A program made the position numbers and the translations under genes. 64,000 nt of DNA from positions 434,001 to 498,000 of the forward strand of contig UBJR01000009.1 of NCBI GenBank assembly GCA_900465675.1, in the 5' to 3' direction. Below, piece by piece: positions 14,623-23,734 of the stretch. The stretch's first letter is position 1. Every line of letters starts with the position of its first letter. This stretch comes from Hyphomicrobiales bacterium. GTDB taxonomy: Bacteria; Pseudomonadota; Alphaproteobacteria; Rhizobiales; Rhizobiaceae. The notes beneath the pieces are model-generated. The model had not been told where the DNA came from, made no database searches, and saw only the letters and a program-made list of their open reading frames with translations.

Positions 14623-16668
14623 TTGCGCAACAACGACTTGCAGACGTCAGGTAAAGCCGGCGAGCATGACCGCCGCGATATGGGGAAACGGGGAAACCGT
14701 TTTCTCGGCCGTGTCGTCGCGTGCAGCGGATCCCGCACAACAATCGCCGCCGTCGCCGAAGCCGGCGGCACTGATCTTACCGAACTCTGGTCTGTTGGAC
14801 GATTGATTTCGATCAGCGTCGGACGCAATCGCGTCGTCGCCCTCGTCTATCAGATGAATACCGGCTCCCACATGTGGGGTGAAGGCGAGGATAACGGCTT
14901 CAGCATCGAGGCCGAACTGCTGGGCGAAGTGCGCGTCGAAGAAGACGGACGCGAGGAGTTTTCCACCGGCATCTCGCGCTACCCCTATCTTGGCGCCGTC
15001 GCCCACCGCATCCGCTCGGCCGACCTGATGCGGATCTACGATGCAGGCGTAGGTACCACCGCTGTGATCGGCAATCTGACCCAGGACGAAAGCATCGACG
15101 CGGCGATCCACGTGCCCTCGATGCTGTCGAAGCATTTCGCCGTCGTCGGCTCGACAGGCGTCGGCAAGTCGACCGCCGTTTCGCTGCTGCTCAACAAGGC
15201 GATCGAAGCCGATCCGAAGCTGCGCGTGCTGATCCTCGACCCGCACAACGAGTTCGCAGCCGCCTTCCCCAAACATTCCGTCGTCATCGACACCGATACG
15301 CTCGACCTGCCCTTCTGGCTGATGCGGCTGGAGGAATTCGCCGAAGTGGTCTTCCGCGGCCGTCCGCCGGTTCCCGAAGAGCTGGACATGTTGCGCGACA
15401 TCATGCCGGACGCCAAGCGCGCCTTCCGCGGCAGCGACAGCTCGCTGGTGCGCCGCACGACGGAAAAGAGCTCGATCACCGCCGATACGCCGGTTCCCTA
15501 TCGCATGGCCGATCTGCTGGCGCTGATCGACGAACGCATCGGCCGCCTGGAAGGCCGCGCCGAAAAGCCGTTCCTGCGATCCCTGAAGATGCGCATCATC
15601 GCGGCGATCAACGACCCGCGCTATCACTTCATGTTCTCCAACAACACGATCTCCGACACGATCACCGAGACCGTGGCACAGATCTTTCGCATTCCGGGCG
15701 AAGGCCGCCCGATCTGTACCTTCCAGCTTTCCGGCATTCCCTCCGAAGTCGTAAATTCGGTCGCCTCGGTACTCTGCCGCATGGCCTTCGAAGTCGGCCT
15801 CTGGAGCGAAGGCGCGATCCACATGCTCGTCGTCTGCGAAGAGGCGCACCGCTACATTCCGGCAGACCCGACGCTAGGCTTCGTTCCGACAAGACAGGCC
15901 ATTGCCCGTATCGCCAAGGAAGGCCGCAAATACGGCGTGTCGCTCGGCATCATCACCCAGCGCCCCGGCGAACTCGACCAGACGATCCTGTCGCAGTGCT
16001 CGACGCTGTTTGCCATGCGTCTTGCCAACGACCGCGACCAGGAAATCATCCGCTCGGCGATCCCGAATTCGTCGATCTCGACGACAAGCTTCATCTCCTC
16101 GATCGGCAATGGCGAGGCCATCGCCTTCGGCGAGGCGATCAGCGTTCCGATGCGCATGCGCTTCTCGCGGGTGCCGGAACACCTGCTGCCGAAAGCCAAT
16201 GGCGCCACGGCCAAACATTCGGACGACGATCCGGATACCGTCGATCTGCGCAAGATCGTCAGCCGCATGCGTGCCGTCAGCGGCGCTGCAGGACCTGACA
16301 TCTCGTCGTTCCAGAATAGCTTCAGCGCCGCGATGCAGAGCGACATGTTATTCGACGACGAGGAGCCGCCGGAAGGGCAACCCTATCCGCAGCCGGTCAC
16401 AGCACCTCCGATGTCGCCGTCCGATCCTTACCGGCCGGATATGCTGCCGCGAGCCTACGCATCTCAGGATCAGCAACCGGCAGCCGCCGGATCGATCGAC
16501 AGCCGCCTTGAAGCGCTGCGGCGCGAGATACGCCGGGAAGAGGCCAGCCAGCCCCGCGTATTCGGCAACCAGGAACCGGCCCCGTCGATCCGCCGGGAGC
16601 CAGGAACATCGCCACTGCGCGAAAGCATTCTCAAGAAGCCGCTGAGCAGCCTCTACAAGAAGGACTGA
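14623..16668 (+). CDS. HerA/FtsK-type ATPase (DUF87 family)
   Basis: A roughly 680-residue AAA-like ATPase related to HerA helicase-translocases. The N-terminal part is a HAS-barrel (GRVVACSGSRTTIAAVAEAGG, then SVGRLISISVG), followed by Walker A GSTGVGKSTAV, an arginine/DPHNEF segment, Walker B LVVCEEAHRYIP and the sensor region GIITQRPGELDQTILSQC. The last 150 residues are Pro/Gln/Arg-rich and probably disordered. The start is uncertain: TTG at 14623 has GGGAG nine bases before it; TTG at 14596 and ATG at 14680 are alternatives. No nurA nuclease gene is adjacent, so the DNA-end-resection role of archaeal HerA cannot be assumed. Confidence 0.8.
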   Translation: MRNNDLQTSGKAGEHDRRDMGKRGNRFLGRVVACSGSRTTIAAVAEAGGTDLTELWSVGRLISISVGRNRVVALVYQMNTGSHMWGEGEDNGFSIEAELLGEVRVEEDGREEFSTGISRYPYLGAVAHRIRSADLMRIYDAGVGTTAVIGNLTQDESIDAAIHVPSMLSKHFAVVGSTGVGKSTAVSLLLNKAIEADPKLRVLILDPHNEFAAAFPKHSVVIDTDTLDLPFWLMRLEEFAEVVFRGRPPVPEELDMLRDIMPDAKRAFRGSDSSLVRRTTEKSSITADTPVPYRMADLLALIDERIGRLEGRAEKPFLRSLKMRIIAAINDPRYHFMFSNNTISDTITETVAQIFRIPGEGRPICTFQLSGIPSEVVNSVASVLCRMAFEVGLWSEGAIHMLVVCEEAHRYIPADPTLGFVPTRQAIARIAKEGRKYGVSLGIITQRPGELDQTILSQCSTLFAMRLANDRDQEIIRSAIPNSSISTTSFISSIGNGEAIAFGEAISVPMRMRFSRVPEHLLPKANGATAKHSDDDPDTVDLRKIVSRMRAVSGAAGPDISSFQNSFSAAMQSDMLFDDEEPPEGQPYPQPVTAPPMSPSDPYRPDMLPRAYASQDQQPAAAGSIDSRLEALRREIRREEASQPRVFGNQEPAPSIRREPGTSPLRESILKKPLSSLYKKD

Positions 16669-16672
16669 TTGC

Positions 16673-17572
16673 TTAGGTGGTCCGCGAAAGCCGCGTCCAG
16701 CTCTCGTCCATCTGATTGCGAAACCAGGTCATCTGGCGCTTCGCATATTGGCGCGTCGCAGCCGAGCCCTTTTCGATCACCTCGGCGCGGGTCATCTGGC
16801 CTTCGAACATCGCGGCGATCTGAGAAACGCCGATCGCCTTCGTGACGGGCATGTCGGCCGTAAGCGCTAATGCCAGCAGCGCCCTCACCTCGTCCTCTGC
16901 ACCCTGCTCCAGCATCTTCTCGAAACGGCCGTTGATGCGCTCATGCAGGACCGCACGATCCGGCAGCACGACGATTTTCTCTGCGGCATCAGGATCGACG
17001 ATGACTGGTCCGGCCTTTCCCTGGAACTCCGCGATCGACCGTCCCGTCGCCTCGAAGACTTCGAGCGCCCGGACAATCCTCTGGCCATCGACCGGATTGA
17101 GGCTCTCGGCCATCGGCGGATCCCTGGATTGCAAGGCCGCGTAGAGTGCTGCTGGCCCCTCCTCGGTCAATTGCTGCCTGAGCCGCGCCCGGATCGCATC
17201 CGGAATTTCGGGCATGTCGGACAGACCCCCGGTCAGCGCCTTGAAATACAGCCCCGTGCCTCCGACGAAGACTGGCAATTGCCCCCTGCTCTGCAGCTCC
17301 GGAAGCAGCGCCGTGACGTCGCGCAGCCAGGCACCGGTCGAATATGCCGCGCCCGCCGGCACATGCCCGTAGAGATGATGCGGTACGCCCTCCATATCCT
17401 CGCCGGACGGACGGGCGGTCAGCACCCTAAGCGTGTCATAGACCTGCATGCTGTCGGCATTGATCACGACGCCGCCATGCTGCTTTGCCAGCTTCACGGC
17501 AAGCGCGGACTTGCCGCTGGCGGTCGGCCCGGTTATCAGGATCGCACTCTTTGTGCTCAGAAGGTTTTCCAT
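16673..17572 (-). CDS. miaA: tRNA dimethylallyltransferase MiaA
   Basis: Transfers a dimethylallyl group to A37 of tRNAs that read codons starting with U, the first step to ms2i6A. The 299-residue protein shows the P-loop GPTASGKSALAVKLA near 15, the catalytic/substrate segment NADSMQVYDTLRVLTARPS near 38, HHLYGHV near 65, GGTGLYFKALTGGL near 105, the R-binding LNPVDGQRIVRALEV near 158 and the late TRQYAKRQMTWFRNQ zinc-free swinging segment. Its start codon abuts that of serB on the other strand, so its promoter must lie inside serB. Confidence 0.96.
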   Translation of the reverse strand: MENLLSTKSAILITGPTASGKSALAVKLAKQHGGVVINADSMQVYDTLRVLTARPSGEDMEGVPHHLYGHVPAGAAYSTGAWLRDVTALLPELQSRGQLPVFVGGTGLYFKALTGGLSDMPEIPDAIRARLRQQLTEEGPAALYAALQSRDPPMAESLNPVDGQRIVRALEVFEATGRSIAEFQGKAGPVIVDPDAAEKIVVLPDRAVLHERINGRFEKMLEQGAEDEVRALLALALTADMPVTKAIGVSQIAAMFEGQMTRAEVIEKGSAATRQYAKRQMTWFRNQMDESWTRLSRTT

Positions 17573-18463
17573 ATGGCTCTCGTTGCCACGCTTGTTGCCA
17601 ATCCGTCAAACCCCGTTCTGTCACCGGCGCTTGCCGAGAAGGCGCATGACAGCGTCAGTGCCGCCGGTCTCTACTGGCTGGCAGACGGAATTGCCTGCGA
17701 CATCGCCCTTCGCGACGGCTCGAATGCAGCAGAGGCGGAGGCCGCGATCCGCACCGTCATCGGCAATGAGCCTGTGGATGTCGTGGTGCAGGAGGCCGAG
17801 ACGCGCCGCAAGAAGCTGCTGATCGCCGATATGGATTCGACGATGATCGGCCAGGAATGCATCGACGAGCTCGCCGCCGAAGTCGGCCTCAAGGACAAGG
17901 TGGCGTCCATCACCGCCCGCGCCATGAACGGCGAGATCGCCTTCGAACCGGCACTACGCGAACGCGTGGCGCTGCTGAAGGGCCTGCCGATCTCCGTCGT
18001 CGATGATGTCATCGCCAAGCGCATCACGCTGACACCGGGCGGCCCGGAACTGATCGCTACGATGAAGGCCAAGGGCTTCTACACCGCCCTGGTCTCCGGC
18101 GGCTTTACCGTCTTCACCAGCCGCATCGCCGCGACCCTCGGCTTCGACGAGAACCGCGCCAACCTGCTGCTCGAAGAGAGCGGCACCCTGTCAGGCTTCG
18201 TCGCCGAACCGATTCTCGGCAAGCAGGCCAAGGTCGATGCGCTGAACGACATCGCGCAAAAGCTCGGCATTTCGCCCGAAGAAGCGATGGCGGTCGGTGA
18301 CGGCGCCAACGATCTCGGCATGATCCATCTCGCAGGCTCCGGCGTTGCGCTCCACGCCAAGCCGGCCGTCGCCGCCGAAGCGAAGATGCGCATCAACCAC
18401 AGCGATCTCACCGCCCTGCTCTACATCCAGGGCTATCGCAAGACGGATTTCGTCACGCCATGA
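17573..18463 (+). CDS. serB: Phosphoserine phosphatase SerB
   Basis: Removes phosphate from phosphoserine in the last step of serine synthesis. The 296-residue protein has an N-terminal ACT-like part (1-75) and a HAD phosphatase domain: nucleophile motif ADMDSTMIGQECIDELA near 85 (DxDST form), motif II LVSGGFTVF near 180 and motif IV VGDGANDLGMIHLAG near 240. The ATG at 17573 is preceded by AGAAGG that lies inside miaA; the open frame continues far upstream only as antisense of miaA. It overlaps the next gene by 4 bases. Confidence 0.95.
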   Translation: MALVATLVANPSNPVLSPALAEKAHDSVSAAGLYWLADGIACDIALRDGSNAAEAEAAIRTVIGNEPVDVVVQEAETRRKKLLIADMDSTMIGQECIDELAAEVGLKDKVASITARAMNGEIAFEPALRERVALLKGLPISVVDDVIAKRITLTPGGPELIATMKAKGFYTALVSGGFTVFTSRIAATLGFDENRANLLLEESGTLSGFVAEPILGKQAKVDALNDIAQKLGISPEEAMAVGDGANDLGMIHLAGSGVALHAKPAVAAEAKMRINHSDLTALLYIQGYRKTDFVTP

Positions 18464-19017
18464 CCGAGACCATCCTCACGACAGAGCGCCTGATCATCCG
18501 CAACTGGCGTGAGCAGGATCGCGACCTCTTCCACGAGATCAATTCCGATCCTGATGTCATGGAATTTTTTCCGAAGCGGCGCAACCGCGCGGAATCGGAC
18601 GAATTTTTCGACTATGCTCAAAGAACGATCGCCGAAACTGGCCTCGGCTTTTACGCTCTGGAACTGACGGCCACAGGCGAAACGCTCGGTTTCTGCGGCA
18701 TCGTGCGGACCTCGCATGAGCCAGCGATCCCTAACGGTACCGTCGAAATCGGCTGGCGGCTGGCAAAGCGCCATTGGGGTTTCGGCTATGTAAGCGAAGC
18801 CGCAACGGCGCTGCTCAAACACGGCTTCGAGGACCACGGCCTCACCGAGATCGTCGCCTTCACCGTCCCGCAAAACCGCCGCTCCCGCGCTGTCATGCAG
18901 CGCATCGGCATGACTCACCGCCCCGAGCGCGACTTCGATCACCCGAAGGTGCCGGACACGGCGCCGCAATTCGTGCGCCATGTCCTCTACGCCATCAGCG
19001 CGCCCGAGCGCGGCTGA
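18460..19017 (+). CDS. GNAT-family N-acetyltransferase (RimJ/RimL-like)
   Basis: A 185-residue acetyltransferase of the Acetyltransf_3 group, typically acting on protein N-termini or small amines. It begins ILTTERLIIRNWREQDRDLFHEINSDPDVMEFFPK, then shows the middle strand TGETLGFCGIVRT, the pantetheine-binding region EIGWRLAKRHWGFGYVSEAATALLKHGFE and the C-terminal NRRSRAVMQRIGM. The ATGA overlap with serB implies coupled expression, although a functional link with serine synthesis is not evident. Confidence 0.85.
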   Translation: MTETILTTERLIIRNWREQDRDLFHEINSDPDVMEFFPKRRNRAESDEFFDYAQRTIAETGLGFYALELTATGETLGFCGIVRTSHEPAIPNGTVEIGWRLAKRHWGFGYVSEAATALLKHGFEDHGLTEIVAFTVPQNRRSRAVMQRIGMTHRPERDFDHPKVPDTAPQFVRHVLYAISAPERG

Positions 19018-19019
19018 GC

Positions 19020-20672
19020 CTACTCCATCGGCACAGCGATGAAGCGCAGGTCGCCGTTGGCGGCGGCGATCATCATCTGGGCGTTGCGGCGGCCTTCCTG
19101 CTTCAGGGACTGAACCTTGGCGGCCACCGCATCCGGTGACTTCATGAATTCCTGGGCGACCTCGACGATCACGTCGCCGGGCTTCAAGCCCTTTTCTGCA
19201 GCAGCCGATCCGGGCGTCACTTCGGTCACAACGACGCCATCGACGCTCTCGGCGATGTTGAAGGTCTTGCGGATATCGGGGTTGAGCTGCGACAGCGACA
19301 GGCCGAGCACGTTCTTCGGCAATGCCGCATCCGGCGCCACCTGACCCTGCTGGTCCGCCTGGCCCTGATTTCCCTTGGCATCCGGTGCCTTGTTCTCCGT
19401 GCCCTTGTTGTCGGGCGACGGTTGAGCCTGACCGCTATCCGGCTCGTCCATATCGTCGTTTTCGCCAGGATCGGGGTTGATCACACCGCCATCCGAAGAG
19501 CCGCCGCTATCGCCGCTCGCCGCGGCAGCCTGATCGCTATCCTCCAGACGCCCGAGCGTCACCTTGACGGTCTGCTCCTTGCCGTCGCGGAGCACGAGGA
19601 CATCGACCTCCTTGCCGACGGGGCTTTCGGCAACGACACGCGGCAGATCGCGCATCTCGTTGACCGCCTTGCCGTCGAATTTCAGAATTACATCGCCGGC
19701 CTTGATCGAGCCGTTATCGACTGGTCCACCCTTGATAACGCCTGCGACAAGCGCGCCCTTGGCGGCATCGAGGCCGAGGCTGTCGGCGACGTCGTCGGTC
19801 ACAGGCTGTATGCGAACGCCGAGCCAGCCGCGCCGCGTCTCGCCATATTCGCGCAGCTGCGCCACAACACCCGAAGCGAGCTCCGACGGCACCGAGAAGC
19901 CGATGCCGATCGAGCCGCCGCTCGGCGAAATGATCGCCGTGTTGATGCCGATGACTTCGCCCTTCATATTGAACAGCGGACCGCCGGAATTGCCCTTGTT
20001 GATCGCCGCATCCGTCTGGATGAAGTTGTCATAAGGGCCGGCATTGATGTTGCGGCCGCGGCCGGAAATGATACCGACCGTCACCGAGCCGCCGAAGCCG
20101 AACGGATTGCCGATCGCCATCACCCAGTCGCCGATGCGCATGCCGCTGGAATCGCCGAACTTGACGAATTTCAGCGGCGCCTTCGGCTCGACCTTCAAGA
20201 CGGAAAGGTCGGTCTTGGTATCCGTACCGATGAGCTTGGCCTTCAGCTTCGTGCCGTTGGCGAAGTTGATTTCGATGTCGTCCGCGCCTTCGATGACGTG
20301 ATTGTTGGTGACGATATAGCCGGCCGGATCGATGACGAAGCCGGAGCCGAGCGAGCTGACATTGTGGTTGCCGCCGCCCTTGCCGCCCTGCTGCTTGTTG
20401 AAGAAGTCGTTGAAGAATTCCTGAAACGGCGAGCCATCGGGCGCACGCGGCGCCGGGCCCGCCCCTTCGTCGTCCTTCACGTTCTGCGATGTCGAAATGT
20501 TCACGACGGCGTCGAGAAGGCCTTCAGCAAGATCGGCGACGGAAGCCGGGCCATTTACCGGCGGCGTTCCCTGGGCTGTAGCGGAGCCGGCAAGACCGAT
20601 ATTGGCAAGAAGGGCAGCGCCGGCCAGGAGAGCGAGCGATCGTCTGAAGGTCGGGCGTGTCGTGGGGGCCAT
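19020..20672 (-). CDS. degP: DegP/HtrA-like periplasmic serine protease
   Basis: A 550-residue Do-like protease and chaperone that clears misfolded periplasmic proteins. A signal peptide covers residues 1-34 (cut near ATAQ). The catalytic triad is visible as VTNNHVIEGADD (His), DLSVLKVE (Asp) and NKGNSGGPLFN (Ser). PDZ1 begins near LGVRIQPVTDD, and PDZ2 near SVDGVVVTEVTPGSAAAEKGLKPGDVI. Between them lies an unusually long linker of about 75 residues rich in Asp, Gly, Ser, Pro and Gln. I use the ATG at 20672, six bases after GAGGA, over the TTG directly before it. It closes the hflK-hflC-DUF2065 group. Confidence 0.93.
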   Translation of the reverse strand: MAPTTRPTFRRSLALLAGAALLANIGLAGSATAQGTPPVNGPASVADLAEGLLDAVVNISTSQNVKDDEGAGPAPRAPDGSPFQEFFNDFFNKQQGGKGGGNHNVSSLGSGFVIDPAGYIVTNNHVIEGADDIEINFANGTKLKAKLIGTDTKTDLSVLKVEPKAPLKFVKFGDSSGMRIGDWVMAIGNPFGFGGSVTVGIISGRGRNINAGPYDNFIQTDAAINKGNSGGPLFNMKGEVIGINTAIISPSGGSIGIGFSVPSELASGVVAQLREYGETRRGWLGVRIQPVTDDVADSLGLDAAKGALVAGVIKGGPVDNGSIKAGDVILKFDGKAVNEMRDLPRVVAESPVGKEVDVLVLRDGKEQTVKVTLGRLEDSDQAAAASGDSGGSSDGGVINPDPGENDDMDEPDSGQAQPSPDNKGTENKAPDAKGNQGQADQQGQVAPDAALPKNVLGLSLSQLNPDIRKTFNIAESVDGVVVTEVTPGSAAAEKGLKPGDVIVEVAQEFMKSPDAVAAKVQSLKQEGRRNAQMMIAAANGDLRFIAVPME

Positions 20673-20775
20673 CAAGCTTCCTCATGTCAGGTCAAAGCGG
20701 CAGTCTGACCACCAACATAGGGCGGAATGATGGAGCGTGAAATCACCTTTTCGCGAAATCCCGCGCAATCTCAAC

Positions 20776-20961
20776 TTAGCGTCTCAGAAGCCAGACCAAG
20801 GCCACGCCAAGGCCAACAGCGGCCAGTCCGAAGGCACGAATCTGCTGCTCGGGGATCGATGGCAGAAGCTTCGACATGCGCACAAGAAAACGAGGGGCCA
20901 GTGCATAGACCAGCCCCTCGATGATGAGAAAGAATGCAAGTCCCGTCAGGAAATCCTGCAT
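20776..20961 (-). CDS. DUF2065 family small membrane protein
   Basis: A 61-residue inner-membrane protein with two hydrophobic helices (LTGLAFFLIIEGLVYALAP near 5-23 and FGLAAVGLGVALVWLL near 44-59). DUF2065 proteins follow hflC in many proteobacteria, and this copy starts 10 bases after hflC, so it is likely part of the same transcript. Its role is unknown. A longer frame with the same C-terminus runs back into hflC and is not the gene. Confidence 0.85.
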   Translation of the reverse strand: MQDFLTGLAFFLIIEGLVYALAPRFLVRMSKLLPSIPEQQIRAFGLAAVGLGVALVWLLRR

Positions 20962-20971
20962 TCTTCTATTG

Positions 20972-21910
20972 TCAGTTTGCCGGTGCGGCAGGTGTTGCCG
21001 GAGCCGGAGCAGCCGGCGGTACGGACGGCACGCCGGTCGAGCTGTCGAAGTAACGGAAGAACTCCGAGTTCGGCGACAGAACCAGCGTCGTGTCCTGCGA
21101 CGACAGCGCCGAGGAATAGGCCGACATCGAGCGGTAGAACTCGAAGAACGACGGATCCTTGCCGAAGGAGTCGGCGAAGATCCGGTTGCGTTCCGCATCG
21201 CCCTGACCGCGCAGGATTTCGGAATCACGCTGCGCTTCCGCGGTGATCTCGACAACCTGACGGTCGGCGACGGCACGGCGGCGCTGGCCTTCTTCGTTAC
21301 CCGATGCGCGGATACGCTCGGCTTCCGCCAGACGCTCGGAGCGCATGGCGTTGTAGGTGTTCGGCGCAACCTCCGGCGAAAGATCGGTACGGCGGATGCG
21401 GACGTCGTCGATGTTGAGTCCGAGGTTTTCGGCATCGATCCGGAGATCGTCACGGATCTCCAGCATCATCGCAACGCGCTCTTCGGAAAGAGCGGCATTG
21501 TAGTCACGCAGACCGTAGACGCGGCGTAGCGACGAATCGAGCTGGGCGCGAAGGCGTGCTTCGGCAGCTTCGCGGTCACCCGAAACCGTTTCGCGGAAGC
21601 GGCGGACATCGGCGATGTTGTAGATGACGAAGGCGTCGACATCGAAGGTCTGGCCGTCCTGCACCTGTACGCGGATGTTATCGAGGTCGAGGCGAAGGGC
21701 CTGCTTCTCGACATACTGGACGCGGTCCGCATCCATGAAGGCGAACGGCAGCTTGAAATAGAGGCCCGGCTCGGTCTTGACCGACTGGATCTGACCGAAG
21801 CGGACGACGATCGCCTGCTCCCGTGCATTGACCACGAAGACCGACGAATAGACGATGAAGAGGATGACCGCGAGCGCGATCAGCACCGCGGGAAGTTTAT
21901 TGGATGTCAT
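20972..21910 (-). CDS. hflC: HflC, subunit of the FtsH-modulating HflKC complex
   Basis: A 312-residue SPFH/prohibitin protein that assembles with HflK into a membrane cage around the FtsH protease. The signal-anchor helix (LIALAVILFIVYSSVFVV) lies near 8-27, followed by the SPFH domain (EQAIVVRFGQIQSVKTEPGLYFKLPF) and a long helical region with RSERLAEAERIRASGNEEGQRRRA. The last 30 residues are Pro/Ala-rich, an extension not present in E. coli HflC. GGGAGG lies eight bases before the ATG, inside the hflK end; the genes are 3 bases apart. Confidence 0.94.
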   Translation of the reverse strand: MTSNKLPAVLIALAVILFIVYSSVFVVNAREQAIVVRFGQIQSVKTEPGLYFKLPFAFMDADRVQYVEKQALRLDLDNIRVQVQDGQTFDVDAFVIYNIADVRRFRETVSGDREAAEARLRAQLDSSLRRVYGLRDYNAALSEERVAMMLEIRDDLRIDAENLGLNIDDVRIRRTDLSPEVAPNTYNAMRSERLAEAERIRASGNEEGQRRRAVADRQVVEITAEAQRDSEILRGQGDAERNRIFADSFGKDPSFFEFYRSMSAYSSALSSQDTTLVLSPNSEFFRYFDSSTGVPSVPPAAPAPATPAAPAN

Positions 21911-21913
21911 GGC

Positions 21914-23005
21914 TCAACCTCCCTGCTGTGCCGGTTTGCCGATTTCGTTGAGCGGCAGGTAGGGTACGACCCCCTGCTTCTCGTCGATGATGACCTTCTT
22001 CGAATTCTTCAGCACCTGTTCCATGGTTTCCAGGAACAGACGCTTGCGCGTCACGTCAGGGGCCTTCGCATATTCGTCGTTGATCGAAGTAAAGCGCTGC
22101 GCTTCACCTTCGGCTTCCTTGACGACGCGGTCCTTGTAGGCGGCGGCATCTTCGCGGATCTGAGCCGCCTCGCCTCGCGCCTGACCGAGCCGCTGGTTGG
22201 TGTAGCGGTTTGCCTCTTCGATCGTGCTGTCGCGGTCGCGGCCTGCACGCTGCACTTCTTCGAAGGCATCGGAGACTTCACGCGGCGGAGCAACGTTCTG
22301 GATGGTCACGCCGGTGACGGTGATACCCGCCTTGTAGCGGTCCATCGTTCCCTGCACGATATTGAGAACATCGGTCTCGATCGGCTGACGGTTGCTGCGG
22401 AATGCGTCCTGCGCCGGACGGCGTCCGACGATTTCGCGCATCGCACTGTCGGAAACCTGCTGCAGCGTCTCTGCCGGGTTCTCGACGTTGAAGAGATAGG
22501 CCTTCGGATCGCTGACCGTGAAGAACACGGCGAACTGCACGTTAATGACACTGCGGTCACCCGAGAGCATCAGGCCGCTCGAGGATGCAGAGGACGTGGC
22601 ACCGATATTCTGCTGCTGCACGGTGACCTTGACCGTTTCGACCGTTTCAAGCGGCCAGAAATGGAAGTGCAGGCCCGGCATCGAAACTTCCTGCTTCGGC
22701 TGGCCGAAACGCAGTTCCACGCCACGCTCGTCCGGCTGGACGATGTAGATGCACTGGAAAATCCAGAACGCCACAAGGATCGCAACAACGATCAGTGCCA
22801 CGCCGCCGTTAAAGCCGCCAGGTACGATCTTGCCGAGCTGATCCTGCCCGCGGCGAATGATGTCTTCGAGATCGGGCGGACCGCCCTTGCCCCCACCGCC
22901 GCCTTTCGGACGGTTCGGGCCCTGCCCCCATGGTCCCTGATTATTGTTGTTACCGCCGCCGCCGCCCCATGGGCCGCCGCCGCCATTCTGATTGCTCCAG
23001 GGCAT
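21914..23005 (-). CDS. hflK: HflK, subunit of the FtsH-modulating HflKC complex
   Basis: A 363-residue SPFH protein, partner of HflC. The N-terminal 50 residues are Gly/Asn/Pro-rich (cytoplasmic tail), a transmembrane helix follows near 58-80 (ALIVVAILVAFWIFQCIYIV), then the SPFH core (DERGVELRFGQPKQEVSMPGLHFHFWPLETVETV) and a helical region with AGRDRDSTIEEANRYTNQRLGQARGEAAQI. The ATG at 23005 follows AGAGG; the frame has a TTG immediately upstream that I do not use. It heads the hflK-hflC-DUF2065-degP group, downstream of folA. Confidence 0.94.
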   Translation of the reverse strand: MPWSNQNGGGGPWGGGGGNNNNQGPWGQGPNRPKGGGGGKGGPPDLEDIIRRGQDQLGKIVPGGFNGGVALIVVAILVAFWIFQCIYIVQPDERGVELRFGQPKQEVSMPGLHFHFWPLETVETVKVTVQQQNIGATSSASSSGLMLSGDRSVINVQFAVFFTVSDPKAYLFNVENPAETLQQVSDSAMREIVGRRPAQDAFRSNRQPIETDVLNIVQGTMDRYKAGITVTGVTIQNVAPPREVSDAFEEVQRAGRDRDSTIEEANRYTNQRLGQARGEAAQIREDAAAYKDRVVKEAEGEAQRFTSINDEYAKAPDVTRKRLFLETMEQVLKNSKKVIIDEKQGVVPYLPLNEIGKPAQQGG

Positions 23006-23154
23006 CAAAACCTCTTTGTTCGTTGAACTCCCGATCGCATAATGCCCGCGGGGGCGGCAGACGGTAAGCGATTGTGACCGTTATAGGTATCGCCGCCCCT
23101 GCTTTCAACGCGACATGCAGGACTTGGTGTTCTTTCTTGGAAAATAATTCGTTA

Positions 23155-23676
23155 TCAGCCGTTACGGCGCTCATAGACGACGTAACGCGTCGGATAGTTG
23201 TCCTTTTCGCCGGCGGGCACGTCGAGTGTCTGGACCGGCTTCCACAATGACGCGTCGATCGCAGGAAAGGACGTGTCGCCCTCGACCTCGGTCTCGACAT
23301 GCGTGATGCACAGGCGATCGGCAATCGCCATCGACTGCGCATAGATCTCGCCGCCCCCGGCGATGATGATCTCGCTGCCACCAGTGGTATGTGCAAGGTC
23401 CTCGGCGACCCGCACTGCCTCAGCAAGTGAGTGTGCCATGGTGACATCAGGGTGGTCGATCTGCGCGCGCCTGGAAATCACCACATGCGGACGACCCGGC
23501 AGCGGCTTGCCGCCAATAGACTCATAGGTCTTGCGGCCCATGACCAACGGCTTTCCCGAGGTCAGCGCCTTGAAGCGTTTCAGATCGGTTGACAGCCGCC
23601 ATGGCATATCGCCGTCCCGGCCGATGATACCGTTTTCGGAGACCGCAACAACGATTGTCTTCACGATGCCAGACAT
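23155..23676 (-). CDS. folA: Dihydrofolate reductase
   Basis: Reduces dihydrofolate to tetrahydrofolate with NADPH. The 173-residue protein shows IVVAVSENGIIGRDGDMPWRLSTDLKRFKALTSGKPLVMGRKTYESIG with the substrate-binding acidic residue in the helix after PWRL, then RPHVVISRR, and the NADPH loop IIIAGGGEIYAQSM near 100. Only about 1.1 kb of other genes separate it from thyA, whose reaction produces the dihydrofolate it recycles; the GGDEF gene lies between them. Confidence 0.95.
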   Translation of the reverse strand: MSGIVKTIVVAVSENGIIGRDGDMPWRLSTDLKRFKALTSGKPLVMGRKTYESIGGKPLPGRPHVVISRRAQIDHPDVTMAHSLAEAVRVAEDLAHTTGGSEIIIAGGGEIYAQSMAIADRLCITHVETEVEGDTSFPAIDASLWKPVQTLDVPAGEKDNYPTRYVVYERRNG

Positions 23677-23734
23677 AGCCGCCCCTCTGCACTGATTGCC
23701 GAGCGCGACACCTAACCGCTTCTCAAAAGGAAAG

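Noticed and set aside
16943..17572. Long N-terminal extension of SerB across miaA
   Set aside because: The extension is the antisense of miaA; the ATG at 17573 has a ribosome site and starts the normal SerB N-terminus.
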